Below are positions 35,739-45,456 of a stretch of DNA of 64,000 nt, piece after piece; the stretch's first letter is position 1, and every line of letters starts with the position of its first letter. The DNA is taken from positions 121,155,440-121,219,439 of the forward strand of contig OW240917.1 in assembly GCA_933207985.1 (NCBI GenBank). The letters are read 5' to 3'. The translations under genes and the position numbers were made by a program. Under the pieces are notes generated by a model. It was not told the DNA's origin. It saw only the letters and a program-made list of their open reading frames with translations, and ran no database searches. The DNA is from Pelobates cultripes. Lineage: Eukaryota > Chordata > Amphibia > Anura > Pelobatidae.

Positions 35739-36231
35739 TTAAAGGACCGTTTAAGTTACCTGTCTTAATGAAGTGGTCTGGGAGCAGGGTCCACTTAAAC
35801 GCACACTACTTCCCAGACTACTTCAGACTACTTCAGCTCATTAAAGTGGTCTGGATGCAATGTCCCATTTCCCTTAACCCTGTAATAGTAATTATTGTAG
35901 TTATTGAGAAACTGCAATAATTACTATCCAAGGTTAACTCCACCTCTAGTGGCTGTCTAACAGACCGCGACTAGAGGACTTCCTGGTTTGAAACGGACTT
36001 TGGTCTGTTATCTGATGCTGGTCGTCCTCACGCTCTGCATGAGGACCTCCAATGTCAGATTTTTTCCCCATAGGAATGCGCATTCAGCCGATGACGTCGG
36101 AAGGAGGAGGAGAGTCCCCAGCGCTGAGAGAGCCCGGTGCTGGAGAAAGGTAAGCCTTTAACCCCTTCCTCCCCCTTGAGCCGGGCAGGAGGGGGGGAGG
36201 AACTTTTAACACTATAGTGCCAGGAAAACGA
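35739..36231 (+). mobile_element. T2-type MITE, family 2-like, right end lost
   Basis: TTAA then AGGACCG at 35743, a GAAGTGGTCTGG hairpin region, and a right-hand CACTATAGTGCCAGGAAAAC that breaks off after ACGAG at about 36231. Internally diverged, with an inverted pair AGTAATTATTG/CAATAATTACT near 35885-35930. Confidence 0.7.
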
Positions 36232-37173
36232 GTTAGCCATTAATATGTCAGACAGACACCTAAATTGGTCATAAACATATTCAAATGGTTTGTGCTTTGA
36301 ACTAGACAATAAATAAAAATAAACTGAAGAGAAAGTATTAAAAAAAAGGATTGTTTTTATTATTATTAATATTGTTGAAAATGTATTATTCCTTTAGTTG
36401 ATTGATTTATATTCCTGTACATGCTAAAATACATACTATGTTTGAAAATTGAGCATATGGGGGAAGTAAAACTGCAGGGTTTAACACAACAGATCCCTAT
36501 ATCAAATGGGGGACTATTTATATGTATTTTCCCTCAGAATTACCAGCAATCACAGCCACAGGTACACCGGTTCAGACTAAAAATGATGAAAACTAATAAA
36601 AATCAATACAGCAAATATAACAGCCTTACTGTGATAAATTAAATATATTTTGTATGTTAAATAGTTCCTGCATTAGTATATATTGAAAATATTAGACATA
36701 AAGAAGTCTTAATTATGAATATAATTTCACAATTACAACATCTACTTTCTTTAGTAATTCATTGATAAATTGCTACTAATGCTAAATGTATAAAGAACAC
36801 TGTAATGATTTCTTAACGTTAATTTGCTTTCTTTTTTTATTAGTAAATACATTTTTTATTCTCTTGAAGCTTCAAAATGCTTGCTTTACAATTCTGTCTA
36901 TCAAAAAACTGTCACAAAAGGTTTAGTGCTACATGCCATAGTGCTTAGCATATAACAGTTTCAGAGGCTAAATCTATACCTTTTTTATATGTCAGGCTAA
37001 AATCTACATTTAAGGGAGTCTGTCTTCCCCGAAACCATTAATGCTCTTTGGAAACAACATACAGTTTAATCTATGGATTGTGCTAGCAGTTTTGCTAACA
37101 AATGTATAGATTGGGAAAAAACCCTGTTCAAAAATAGGTCTTACTCCTACTTCTCAGACATGTATTCGGCATA
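36232..37173. other. Intron sequence; holds the parent copy of a 234-bp duplication
   Basis: A+T-rich sequence with no gene. Positions 36566-36799 are duplicated at 40920-41153. Confidence 0.6.
36566..36799 (+). repeat. 234-bp block duplicated at 40920-41153 (likely parent)
   Basis: Begins ACCGGTTCAGACTAAAAATG. It is treated as the parent because it sits in continuous intron sequence, whereas the other copy interrupts a TG-rich array. It has no mobile-element ends of its own. Confidence 0.85.
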
Positions 37174-37989
37174 GACTAGTGCAGGGGTAAGCAACCTACG
37201 GCACTAGTGCCATGCACGGCACTCGAGGTGCTTTTGCATGGCACTCAAGGCTGCTAGAGCCAAACAGGCTCTGGCCTATCAGGAGTCCCAGTAAAACTTC
37301 AGATATCTGCTAATACGAAGAGGTGGTGAAGGACAATCCTCAATTTATGCATTGCAGCACGTAGAGGAAGTTATCTCAGAGCACTTCATTCCAGCACTTG
37401 TGAATGAGAATCCACACAGTAGTAGAGCAGCTCGCAGTTGCTGTTGCAGCTCCTGTCCTTGACCTGTACCTGGCTGGCCTGGTCCCCACTGGAACCCAGG
37501 GAAGCCACCCACACTGCTAGATATACACAGAAATGCAGAATAACCCTCCCCTCATACAAATAATACGGACAGCACACACATAAACATACACACAATCCGC
37601 TTAAACGCAACACCACTGAGAAACCACATACATGCACACAACCCCACATGCAGCCTCTGACATGCAATACCCCAAACAGCCCCCACACACTACCAAACAC
37701 ACAAAGTGACATATCCATCCACACACAATTCCACAAGCAGCCCTCATACACAGCCCACATTCATATGTATCATACACAATACCATAAACTACTCCTGAAC
37801 ATATACAATATAATAGCTCAAATACGCACAAATACAACGATACAAAGCAATTACAGTAAAAATAACACTTGCAGAATACGGCAGCATACACACTTCAATT
37901 TAAAAAAAGTAGGACCGGCACGCTACGGGACATCACAATCCTATATCGGCACAGTGCTGCGAAAAAGGTTGCCTACCCCTGGACTAGTG
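37174..37989. mobile_element. hAT-type MITE with perfect 8-bp TSD
   Basis: Element 37182-37981 starts CAGGGGTAAGCAACCTACGG and ends AAAAAGGTTGCCTACCCCTG, the inverted termini common in hAT families. GACTAGTG is duplicated exactly at 37174-37181 and 37982-37989. The interior includes a CA-rich stretch (37515-37870) and no transposase; frames there are low-complexity. Confidence 0.9.
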
Positions 37990-39450
37990 CAATGAATAAA
38001 TACCATTTATGTGATCACGTGTAATGTTTTGTAAACTGTACATTTGATAAAGGCTTCCAGATTAAACATAGAGGGCCTCCTATTTTGGTATCCTCTAACT
38101 TATTCTTTTTGCCTATCGATACTTGGTATGTACTATTGTTTTTTTATTCATGCTTCTTTTTTTTTTTTCTTAGTTTGCTTTGCTTGGATTATGTGACCTA
38201 TGTATGCATTGATACTTTGTTTGTTTTTTCTTTGTTATTATACTTTCATCTATATCTATATTATATACATGTTTGTATTTATTCAATGAAGATCATTCAG
38301 TTTTCATTGGCTGTGCTCCTCATTAATTTATCATTTGTTTATAAAGTAACCTAAGTAAGTAAGCAGAGTGTTCCTTTTTAGGACCTAGATACTCCCTTAC
38401 TATGATAAAGTAGCAGATATGCTCAGGAAATAGGCTGACTGGCTTCAGTTAGTAAATAAAAGAGGGATTGGGTTTAGAAACTGGGATTAAAGTTAGACAT
38501 TGTGAAATTGCAGAATGGGCAGAGTAAAGCAGTCCACATCGAAGACACAGCCATGGTTATGCACTTATTACCCTACCCACACATGCCCTTGTTAGTTTAT
38601 CAAAAAGAGAAGGATTTGGCTCCTAAATCATTCCACCAAGACAAGGGTTTGGCGATATCCTTGAACTCCCTCTCCCATCCTCATTCCTCCTCAAGTCTGT
38701 GTGTGACAGTACAAACAAAAGTAGTTTTTTCCCTCATATATATATAAAACCAGATATTTCTGAATATGTTTCCCATGTTTGGTTATTTAACATAATTAAT
38801 CATTTTTCTTTGGTTTATTTTTGGGGCCTGAGCAGTAACCCTTTGCCTTGCAGCTTGAGTAATAATAATCATGAGTAATTATAGCATCACTTAAGGAAAC
38901 AAATCACAGTTGGGGCCCGAAAACAACTCATTATACTACCACTGTTATACTTTAAGTGCCCTGTGTTACAATATCATACAATATATAGTTCCAGTATAGA
39001 TCACCTCGTCTGCTCTGTGGAATGAGCCATTTGCCATGAGGTCAACAGACACACTTTAAGTTCTAATTTAACCAGTTTCGTTAAGACAAAAACACAAAAA
39101 TAAAAATCTGGTAAGCGATAAGAATGTGAGCTTTTTCCTTCATTAGTAGATCTACAATTCTTGATATTTTATCAAACAAGCAATGCTATTCCAGAAGACA
39201 CCTCCTGTTAACAGACGTAAACACTCCATCACTTGCAGACAATGTACACTTAACATTACATAGGATTCCACCAAACGTATTGCCCCCCTTTAAGGGCAAA
39301 GTGTCAATGTGTATGTGTCACCACTTCAAACTTGCACGTGCAAAGCCCCTGTTATTAAATAAGCCCTGCTATAGTGTATGAAAGCTATTAATGGATATTT
39401 AAAAGCCCCTCATATTTGGCAAAAAAAGCCCCAGCATTGGTAATACTCAC
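37990..39450. other. Intron sequence upstream of the NPNT 5' splice donor
   Basis: A T-rich run at 38140-38260; otherwise nothing recognised. The 38085-38354 frame is a composition artefact. Confidence 0.55.
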
Positions 39451-39551
39451 GCTGACACTGATTGAAAGACTGGCGAGCCCATCCCCAGCAGCAATCAATC
39501 CTGCTACCATATCGACATAGTCCCGTAGAGGAAGCAACTTGCGTGGGCCAC
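39451..39551 (-). CDS. NPNT: Nephronectin exon encoding the conserved N-terminal segment
   Basis: The exon is 101 nt: one base closing an arginine-type codon, 33 codons, and one base (C) opening the next proline codon. It encodes WPTQVASSTGLCRYGSRI and then DCCWGWARQSFNQCQ, matching the start of mature vertebrate nephronectin, just after the signal peptide and before the EGF repeats. Cysteines at the C-R-Y, C-C-W and Q-C-Q positions are all present. The acceptor ends ACACAG above 39551 and the donor is CAGC/GTGAGT at 39451/39450. The donor phase fits the EGF exon at 3237-3329 exactly. The longest open frame across this exon on the same strand is out of phase and is not the coding frame. Serine-phenylalanine-asparagine replaces the serine-tryptophan-glycine I recall from mammals, an ordinary substitution. 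Confidence 0.95.
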
Positions 39552-40006
39552 CTGTGTAAGGAGACATACATACACACATATCATGACATGGACAACTGGT
39601 GTAGAAGCAACATAGTAATTCTGTACATATAGGACTTATGTAAAGCATGCAAACCATCAACTGCATGTGATTTAATGCCACCCAGTCATGTAAACATTCC
39701 AAAGCTATGTCTACAGGAAAACTAAATACCAATATGCTAGGCTGAATATTTCAGGGACATTTAGTGAAGTGTGCTGCATAACTATTTTGGCCAATTTGTT
39801 AATAACCCTGGGAGAAAAAAAAAAATAGATGATTGCCGTGTCGCTGTTTAAAATGGGAAACCATTACTGCTCTGGAAAATTCACCATTGAATAAAATATT
39901 GAAAAGTATTATTAACTTAACTTTTTTTTGTGACTTCATTTTCTTTTAAAGATTTTGGCAAATGACAGAATGATCCTTTCCACCCTCTGGATCCTGATTC
40001 ATGTAA

Positions 40007-40333
40007 ATGTATCTGGATAAGTCGAGTGTCAACTTTACCAGATCCTTCTCCTCGTTGTGGACAACTGCTCCCCCATCCCACTATATGTCCCACTGGGAGG
40101 AAGACTTAGGTAATATCTTCCTTGCAATGGGTGGGCATCCATTCATAGCAAGCTGCACTCTTTTCCAAATTACATGTTTGACACACTGGTATTGTGGTAG
40201 AGATCCCACAAATAATAATATTTCCCACAACATGCTAGAGATGCAGGGTAGAAAATGTGTCTCATCTACATATCTAAAGAAGTTATCTGATCATCATCCC
40301 TGTCTGAAATGCAATGCACTCCACCAATGCTGA
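40007..40333 (+). pseudogene. L1-type reverse-transcriptase C-terminal remnant
   Basis: Plus strand. HWEEDLG, then a degenerate stretch and L-T-H-W-Y, match the region after the RT domain of L1/Tx1-type ORF2. In another frame at about 40231 the block reads C-stop-R-C-R-V-E-N-V-S-H-L-H-I, corresponding to the C-W-R-C...E...L-H-I motif (a zinc-binding-like region). Stops and frame changes make it an old relic of about 300 bp with no flanking duplication seen. Confidence 0.5.
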
Positions 40334-40689
40334 CATAGTAAGTCCAGCATTTCCCTTTCAATTAGCTGCTATGCTGTTACATTGCACAATAAGAATTCCT
40401 TAAACAGACAATTGCTTAACTTCTAAATTGCTGAGCCAGCTGTCCACACTCTTCACCAATGGTTTACTAAAACTCTAGAGATGCTTGGGTTGGCTCAATG
40501 GCTTTCTATGAGAGAACTCCAGTTTTCAACACTTTATAGCAGGGCCGTCTCTATTGCGGGGCAAACGGGGCAGCTGCCTCAGGCCTAGTTACTAATGGGG
40601 AAAAACAATAAAATCTCAGGCACTCACTGTGATATGTTAAAGCAACTTTAATGGATACGCAACATTTAGACCTGTACTTTGTGTCAGTA

Positions 40690-41882
40690 TTTCTGTTTGT
40701 GTGTGTGTGTCAATATGTCTGTCAGTGTATGTATCTGTGTGTCAGTATGTCTGTCTGTGTGAGTGAGTGTGTCAGTATGTCTGGGTGTGTATCAGTATGT
40801 GTGTAGTATGGCTGCCTGTATGTAACTATATGTGTGTCAGTATGTCTGTCTGTGTGTGTGCTTGTGTCAATATAGCTGACTGTGTGTCAGTATGTCTGGG
40901 TGTGTATCAGTATGTATGTACCGGTTCAGACTAAAAATGATGGAAACTAATAAAAATCAATAGAGCAAATATAACCGCCTTACTGTGATAAATTAAATAT
41001 ATTTTGTATGTTAAATAGTTCCTGCATTAGTATATATTGAAAATATTAGACATAAATAAATCTTAATTATGAATATAATTTCACAATTACAACATCTACT
41101 TTCTTTAGTAATTCATTGATAAATTGCTACTAATGCTAAATGTACAAAGAACATGTGTGCGCGCATCAGTATGTCTGGGTGTGTATCAATGTAGTATGGC
41201 TGTCTGTGTATGTATCTATATGTGTGTCACTATGGCTGTCTGTGTGTGTTTGTGTCAGTATGTCTGTGAGTGCATGTATATGTGTGTGTCAGTATGTCTG
41301 TGAGTGCATGTATATGTGTGTGGTAGTATGTCTGTGAGTGCATGTATATTTGTGTGTCAGTATGCCTGTGAGTGCATATATCTGTTAATGTCAATATGTC
41401 TGTGTGTGTCAGTATGTCTGTCTATATATCTGTATGTGTTTAAGTATGTCAGTGTATGTACCTCTGTGTGTGTGTGTGTGTGTGTGTGTGTCAGTGTGTG
41501 TGTCAGTATGATTGTCTGTGTGTCAGTGTGTGTGCCAGTATCTATGTCAGTGTATATATCTGTGTGTGTCAGTATGTCTGTCAGTGTTTCAGTACGTATG
41601 TCGGTCAGTGTATATGCCTGTGTATGTGTCAGTATGTTTGTCAATGTATGTGTCAGTATGTCTGTCAATGTATGTGTCAGTATGTCTGTCAATGTATGTG
41701 TCTGTGTGTCAGTAGGTTTGACAGTATATATGTGTGTGTGTGTGTGTGCGTGTGTGTATCTGTATGTAGGCAGTCTGTATCTGTGTATCTGCATGTGTGT
41801 CAGGTTGTGTATCTATACCTGTGTCAGACTGTGTATCACAGTGTGTGTGTGTGGCAGTGTATGTATATATGTGCATACATCT
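40690..41882 (+). repeat. TG/TGTCTG/CAGTATG array, interrupted
   Basis: Repeats of GTGTGTCAGTATGTCTGTCA type cover 40690-40919 and 41154-41882. Open frames across it on both strands (up to 206 codons, rich in C/V/S or T/H) are produced by the repeat period and are not genes. Confidence 0.88.
40920..41153 (+). repeat. 234-bp duplicate of 36566-36799 inserted in the TG array
   Basis: Same orientation and same length as the parent with no indels; I count six substitutions by eye. TG-array sequence flanks it on both sides. There is no poly-A, no target duplication and no inverted terminus. Confidence 0.9.
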
Positions 41883-41883
41883 C

Positions 41884-42215
41884 AGCATTCAAACACCAAC
41901 ACTACATACAAATAGACCCCTGCATTCTAACTTCAACACTACGTACAAACACACTCCTGCATCCAAACACCAACACTACATACAATTACACTCATGCATC
42001 CAAACACCAACACTACATACAAATACACTCTTGCAGTCAAACACCAACACTACATGCAAACACATTCCTTCATTGAAACATCAACACTACATACAAACAG
42101 ACCTCTGTGTTAAACACCAAAATTATAAATAAAAACACCCTTACATTCAAAAAGCAACACTTCACATAAATGCATGCGTGCTTTCAAACACCAAACCGCA
42201 TACAAACACACCCCT
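41884..42215 (+). repeat. 37-bp minisatellite
   Basis: Units start GCATTCAAACACCAACACTA and continue with CATACAAATACACTCCT, at 41884, 41922, 41959, 41996 and 42033, then decay over about four more units. The sense is the complement of the TG-rich neighbours (C/A-rich plus strand). Confidence 0.82.
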
Positions 42216-42218
42216 ACG

Positions 42219-42538
42219 TTCACACAAACATCCTCCATACAAAAACATGTTTACATTCAAACACACAAACATGACTCAGTGCTATAGACAACTCTGCAAG
42301 CATTGGAAAGTGTGTGTGTATCTGTATGTTGTCATTGAGTGTATCTGTATGTAGTCAGTGTCTGTATGAGCATCTGCATGTGTGTCAGGTTATCGGTTTG
42401 TCTGTAGGTGAATCACTGTGTTTGCGTCAATCTGTGTGTGTGTGTCTACATTCACACAAATATACTCCATACAAAACATGCTTACATTCAAACACACAAA
42501 TATGGCTCAGTGCTAAAGACAACTCTGCAAGCATGGGG
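42219..42538 (+). repeat. Pair of ~86-bp direct repeats around a TG spacer
   Basis: 42219-42304 and 42451-42538 share CATACAAAACATGCTTACAT and CTCAGTGCTAAAGACAACTC, ending CTGCAAGCAT(T/G)GG. The region between (42305-42450) is TG/TCTG-rich. This is a local duplication inside the simple-repeat block. Confidence 0.75.
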
Positions 42539-43148
42539 AAATGGTAGAGCCCCAGCTGTCATTGCATTGTTGGAGTTGCACGACAGATAGGGATCTACCT
42601 TTTGGCCAACCTAGTGATTGGCCAATTCTTCCACCAGTGCTCTTTATACTTTAGCTCCACCACTGCATTGGGGTGGAAGGCATGACTTCATGCCAGGGAA
42701 TGTCAGGGGAGGGGGGGGGAGGGGGGGGGTTGACAGGATCTAGGGGGCACAAGCAATTGCTTGCCTAGGGTTCAATTAATATTAAAGATGGCCCTTGTTT
42801 CTGGTTCACCTGAATGGACATCCAAGTTGTCTGCTGGAGGCTCTAGGGCTAGTTCAGGCCCAAGCCTGCAGTGGCGTACCTACCACGATCGCAGGGGTCG
42901 CAGCTGAGACCGGGCCCCTTACTCCAGGGGGTCCCACATGACCCCTGTGACCGTGGGCCGTCTGGATACCTCCCGGGGGTCTGACAGGAGGGGAGAGCTG
43001 TGCTGCTTCCCTCCTGCTTGTGTGTAGCGTGGCCGAGCGGTCTGTCAGGAAGTGCTCACTTCCTGTCAGACCGGGATGCAGCCCTCCGTGTTCCTCCTGT
43101 CATAGAGGTGCCCAAGATGTGGCCTGCTGCCCACCTAATGGACCCCCT

Positions 43149-43352
43149 GGCGGGCGGCTGTGTTCCCAGCAGAGGCAGCGTTCTCTCTGCTCTGCTCCTT
43201 CGCAAGCCGTTTGCTGATGCCGGGAGCCGGAATATGACGTCATATTCCGGCTCCTGGCATCAGTAGACAGCACGCGCAGCGTGAGTGAGTGAGCAGAGCA
43301 GGGAGACCACAGCTCCCTCGCCGCCTCTGCTGGGAACACAGCCGCCCACCTC
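43149..43352. repeat. Large imperfect palindrome centred on TGACGTCA (1)
   Basis: The centre is 43238/43239. The inner 50 bp (43214-43263) pair with a single mismatch: GATGCCGGGAGCCGGAATAT, GACGTC, then the complement. Outer arms GGCGGCTGTGTTCCCAGCAG (43152 on) and CTGCTGGGAACACAGCCGCC (ending about 43347) also pair, with CTCTGCTCTGCTC/GAGCAGAGCAG between. It could extrude as a cruciform, or fold in RNA. Confidence 0.88.
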
Positions 43353-43599
43353 ACTGAAGCCCCACTGGACCCCAGGGACAGATCCACGCCAGCTCTCCAG
43401 CTAGGGAGGCTGGGTGGACATTTTTAAATTTTACAAATATGAATAATTTGTGTGTGTCTGTGAGTGTATGTTTGAATGTGTGTGTCTCTACATGTCTGCA
43501 TGTGTATCTGCAGGGCCGAACTGGCCCACCGGGATACCGGGAAATTTCCCGGTGGGCCGTCGGCACCTGGGGCCGGGCAGACACCTGGGTCTGCTGTCG

Positions 43600-43886
43600 G
43601 CCGCTGGGGAGGTCTTCTGGCGGCCGCTGGGGGACTTGTCCTGGCGGCCGCTGTGGGAGCTGCGCTGGCTCTGCTCCCCAGCACGCAGCTGAATGAGACC
43701 AGCGCCGGAATATGACGTCATATTCCGGCGCCGGTCTCATTCAGCAGCGCGCGAGGGCGGGAGAGCAGAGCCGGCGCAGCTCACCCAGCGGCCGCCAGGA
43801 CAAGTCCCCCAGCGGCCGCCAGGACAAGTCCCCCAGCGGCCGCCAGGACAAGTCCCCCAGTGGCCGCCAGAAGACCTCCCCAGCGG
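43600..43886. repeat. Large palindrome centred on TGACGTCA (2) with a NotI-rich arm
   Basis: The centre is 43716/43717. The inner 72 bp (43681-43752) have three mismatch pairs around GCCGGAATATGACGTCATAT. The arms continue outward: GCGGCCGCTGGGGGACTTGT on the left against ACAAGTCCCCCAGCGGCCGC on the right, ending in GGAGGTCTTCTGG/CCAGAAGACCTCC. The right arm is longer because a 24-bp unit has multiplied. The centre and inner arm resemble palindrome 1, so the two are probably related. Confidence 0.88.
43787..43858 (+). repeat. 24-bp tandem repeat in the palindrome arm
   Basis: Three exact copies of AGCGGCCGCCAGGACAAGTC plus CCCC at 43787, 43811 and 43835, where the opposite arm has one. Each unit contains GCGGCCGC. 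Confidence 0.9.
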
Positions 43887-43939
43887 TAAAAGTTCCCCAG
43901 CAGCCCCCAGAAAACCTCCCCCTGGCAGGTATTAGTAAT

Positions 43940-44520
43940 GTGTCTGGCTGTCTGTGTTATCATGTCTGTCTGTATGGTGTGTGTCTGTCTGTCTTTGTCA
44001 TGGTGTCTGTCTGTATGTATGGTTTGTGTGTGTCTGTCTGTATGTATGGTGTGTGTGTGTCTGTCTGTGTCATGGTGTCTGTCTGTATGGTGTGTGTGTC
44101 TGTCTGTCTGTCCGTCATGGTGTGTGTGTGTGTGTGTCTCTCCGTCATGGGGTGTGTGTTTGTGTCTCTGTCCGTCATGGGGTGTGTGTGTGTGTGTCTG
44201 TCTGTCCATCATGGGGGGTGTGTGTGTGTCTGTCTGTCCGTCATGGGGGGTGTGTGTGTCTGTCTGTCTGTCCGTCATGGGGGGTGTGTGTGTCTGTCTG
44301 TCTGTCCGTCATGGGGTGTGTGTGTCTGTCTGTCTGTCCGTCATGGGGGGTGTGTGTGTCTGTCCATCATTCATGGGGTGTGTGTGTGTCTGTCTGTCCG
44401 TCATGGTGTGTCTGTCTGTCCGTCATGGTGTGTGTCTGTCTGTGTCATGGTCTGTCATGGTGTGTGTATCTGTCATGGTATATGTGTGTTTCTGTGTCTG
44501 TCATGGTGTAAATGTGTGTT
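43940..44520 (+). repeat. TCTG/TG minisatellite with CGTCATGGGG motif
   Basis: Units of about 26-34 bp contain TCCGTCATGGGGTGTGTGTG and TCTGTCTGTC. Frames of 165-289 codons through it, on both strands, are artefacts of the period. Confidence 0.88.
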
Positions 44521-44598
44521 TAAAAATAGTGTTTTTGCTCACCTTTTTTTTTTCCCATGCAGCGTGCTGGTCTCCCCTTGACTGGCCCTGCCTCTGTA

Positions 44599-44628
44599 GC
44601 TGAGATCATCAAGCTTGATGATCTCAGC
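44599..44628. repeat. Perfect 30-bp palindrome centred on AAGCTT
   Basis: GCTGAGATCATCAAG followed directly by its reverse complement CTTGATGATCTCAGC, with no spacer. It sits where the family-1-like MITE sequence begins. Confidence 0.95.
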
Positions 44629-44930
44629 CAATACAATGCTTTTCCATAGGATTGGCTGCAAAACGCCACTCCAATCAGCATCTCCTCATAGAGATGCATT
44701 GAATCAATGTATCTCTATGGGGAACGTTCAGCACCTACAGAGTGTGGAGGCCCTGAATGTAGGTGCACTAACACAGGAAGCACCTCTAGTGACCGTCTGA
44801 GTGACTGTCACTAGCAGTGTCACTTTGAAGCAATGTAAACACTGCCTTTTCTCTGAAAAGTCAGTGTTTACGTTGAAAAGCCTGTAGGGACATGCTATAG
44901 ACACCAGTACCACCACATTAAGCTGTGTGT
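44600..44930 (+). mobile_element. Sequence related to MITE family 1
   Basis: Shares in order CCATAGGATTGGCTG, CATCTCCTCATAGAGATG, GAATCAATG, ATCTCTATG and the hairpin GTAAACACTG/CAGTGTTTAC with the family-1 MITEs. The terminal CACTATAG hairpin is replaced by the palindrome at 44599, and the right end is GACACCAGTACCACCACA. It is a distinct subfamily or a captured fragment. Confidence 0.65.
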
Positions 44931-45170
44931 GTGCGTCTGCTAGTGAGTGAGCTTGCTTGCATGCGTGTGCCTGCTAGTGAGTGAGCTTGTGTTTTTATGT
45001 CAATGAGCTGATGTATATCAGTAAGATTGTTTGTCTATGAGGCTGTGTATCAATGAGCTTGTGTGTGTCATTGAGATGTCAGTGAAATTGCCTGTGTCTG
45101 CATGTGAGTATGCTTACTGTATAATTAAACGTTTTACCCTGAAAGGACCAATATTTTATATTAGAAAAAG

Positions 45171-45219
<49 letters not shown>
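45171..45219 (+). repeat. (TA)n microsatellite
   Basis: About 24 uninterrupted TA dinucleotides. Confidence 0.97.
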
Positions 45220-45220
<1 letters not shown>

Positions 45221-45456
45221 CTCAATCATCTGTCCTGGCAAGACATAGCCTTACATATTACACGTGACAATATATGGCGCAGTGACTTATGGGGCTGGCA
45301 CAAATTTTTTTTCCAGGGCTGCTTTGTATCCCCTGTCCGGTCCTGTGTATCTGTATGTCTGCTTGTGTGTGTGTGTGGGGGGGGGGAGGGACATATGGGG
45401 GGGGAGGCCAGAGCAATTTTTGCAACGGGGCTCCGTAGTTTCTAGTTACGCTTCTG

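Larger units (their letters stand above)
3330..39450 (-). other. NPNT: NPNT intron between the N-terminal and first EGF exons, 36.1 kb
   Basis: The intron runs on the minus strand from the donor GTGAGT at 39450-39445 to the acceptor AG at 3331-3330 and is a phase-1 intron. It holds most of the mobile elements listed here. No further exon-like frame with splice sites was found inside it. All insertions described within it are therefore transcribed as part of NPNT pre-mRNA, some sense and some antisense. Confidence 0.9.
40540..42797. mobile_element. hAT-like non-autonomous element filled with simple repeats
   Basis: The left end CAGGGCCGTCTCTATTGCGG and right end TTAAAGATGGCCCTTG form degenerate inverted termini (CA-A-GGGCC-N-TCT-TTA). 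CAGCTGCCTCAGGC on the left answers GCTTGCCTAGGG on the right. The 8-bp flanks (CTTTATAG, TTTCTGGT) do not match well, so the boundary is approximate. The interior is nearly all TG/TCTG arrays plus a 37-bp tandem and a foreign 234-bp block. Confidence 0.5.
42869..45456. mobile_element. hAT-like non-autonomous element carrying palindromes and arrays
   Basis: The left end CAGTGGCGTACCTACCACGA and the reverse complement of the right end, CAGAAGCGTAACTAGAAAC, share CAG-N-N-GCGTA-N-CTA. The flanks CAAGCCTG and ATCACATG do not match, so it may be two fused or nested elements. Inside are two large CRE-centred palindromes (43.15-43.35 and 43.60-43.89 kb), a TCTG array (43.94-44.52 kb), a family-1-MITE-like stretch (44.60-44.93 kb) and a (TA)n run. 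Confidence 0.45.

Noticed and set aside
39388..39732. Minus-strand frame of 114 codons across the NPNT exon
   Set aside because: It reads the exon in the wrong phase and runs through both splice sites. The true coding frame is the one giving C-C-W-G-W.
41304..42132. Long open frames on both strands (up to 206 codons) rich in C, V, S or T, H
   Set aside because: They follow the TG/TCTG and 37-bp repeat periods, overlap in several frames at once and have no protein-like composition.
43712..44603. A 289-codon plus-strand frame and others overlapping it
   Set aside because: Same cause: the palindrome arm, 24-bp repeats and TCTG array keep frames open. No domain or codon bias.
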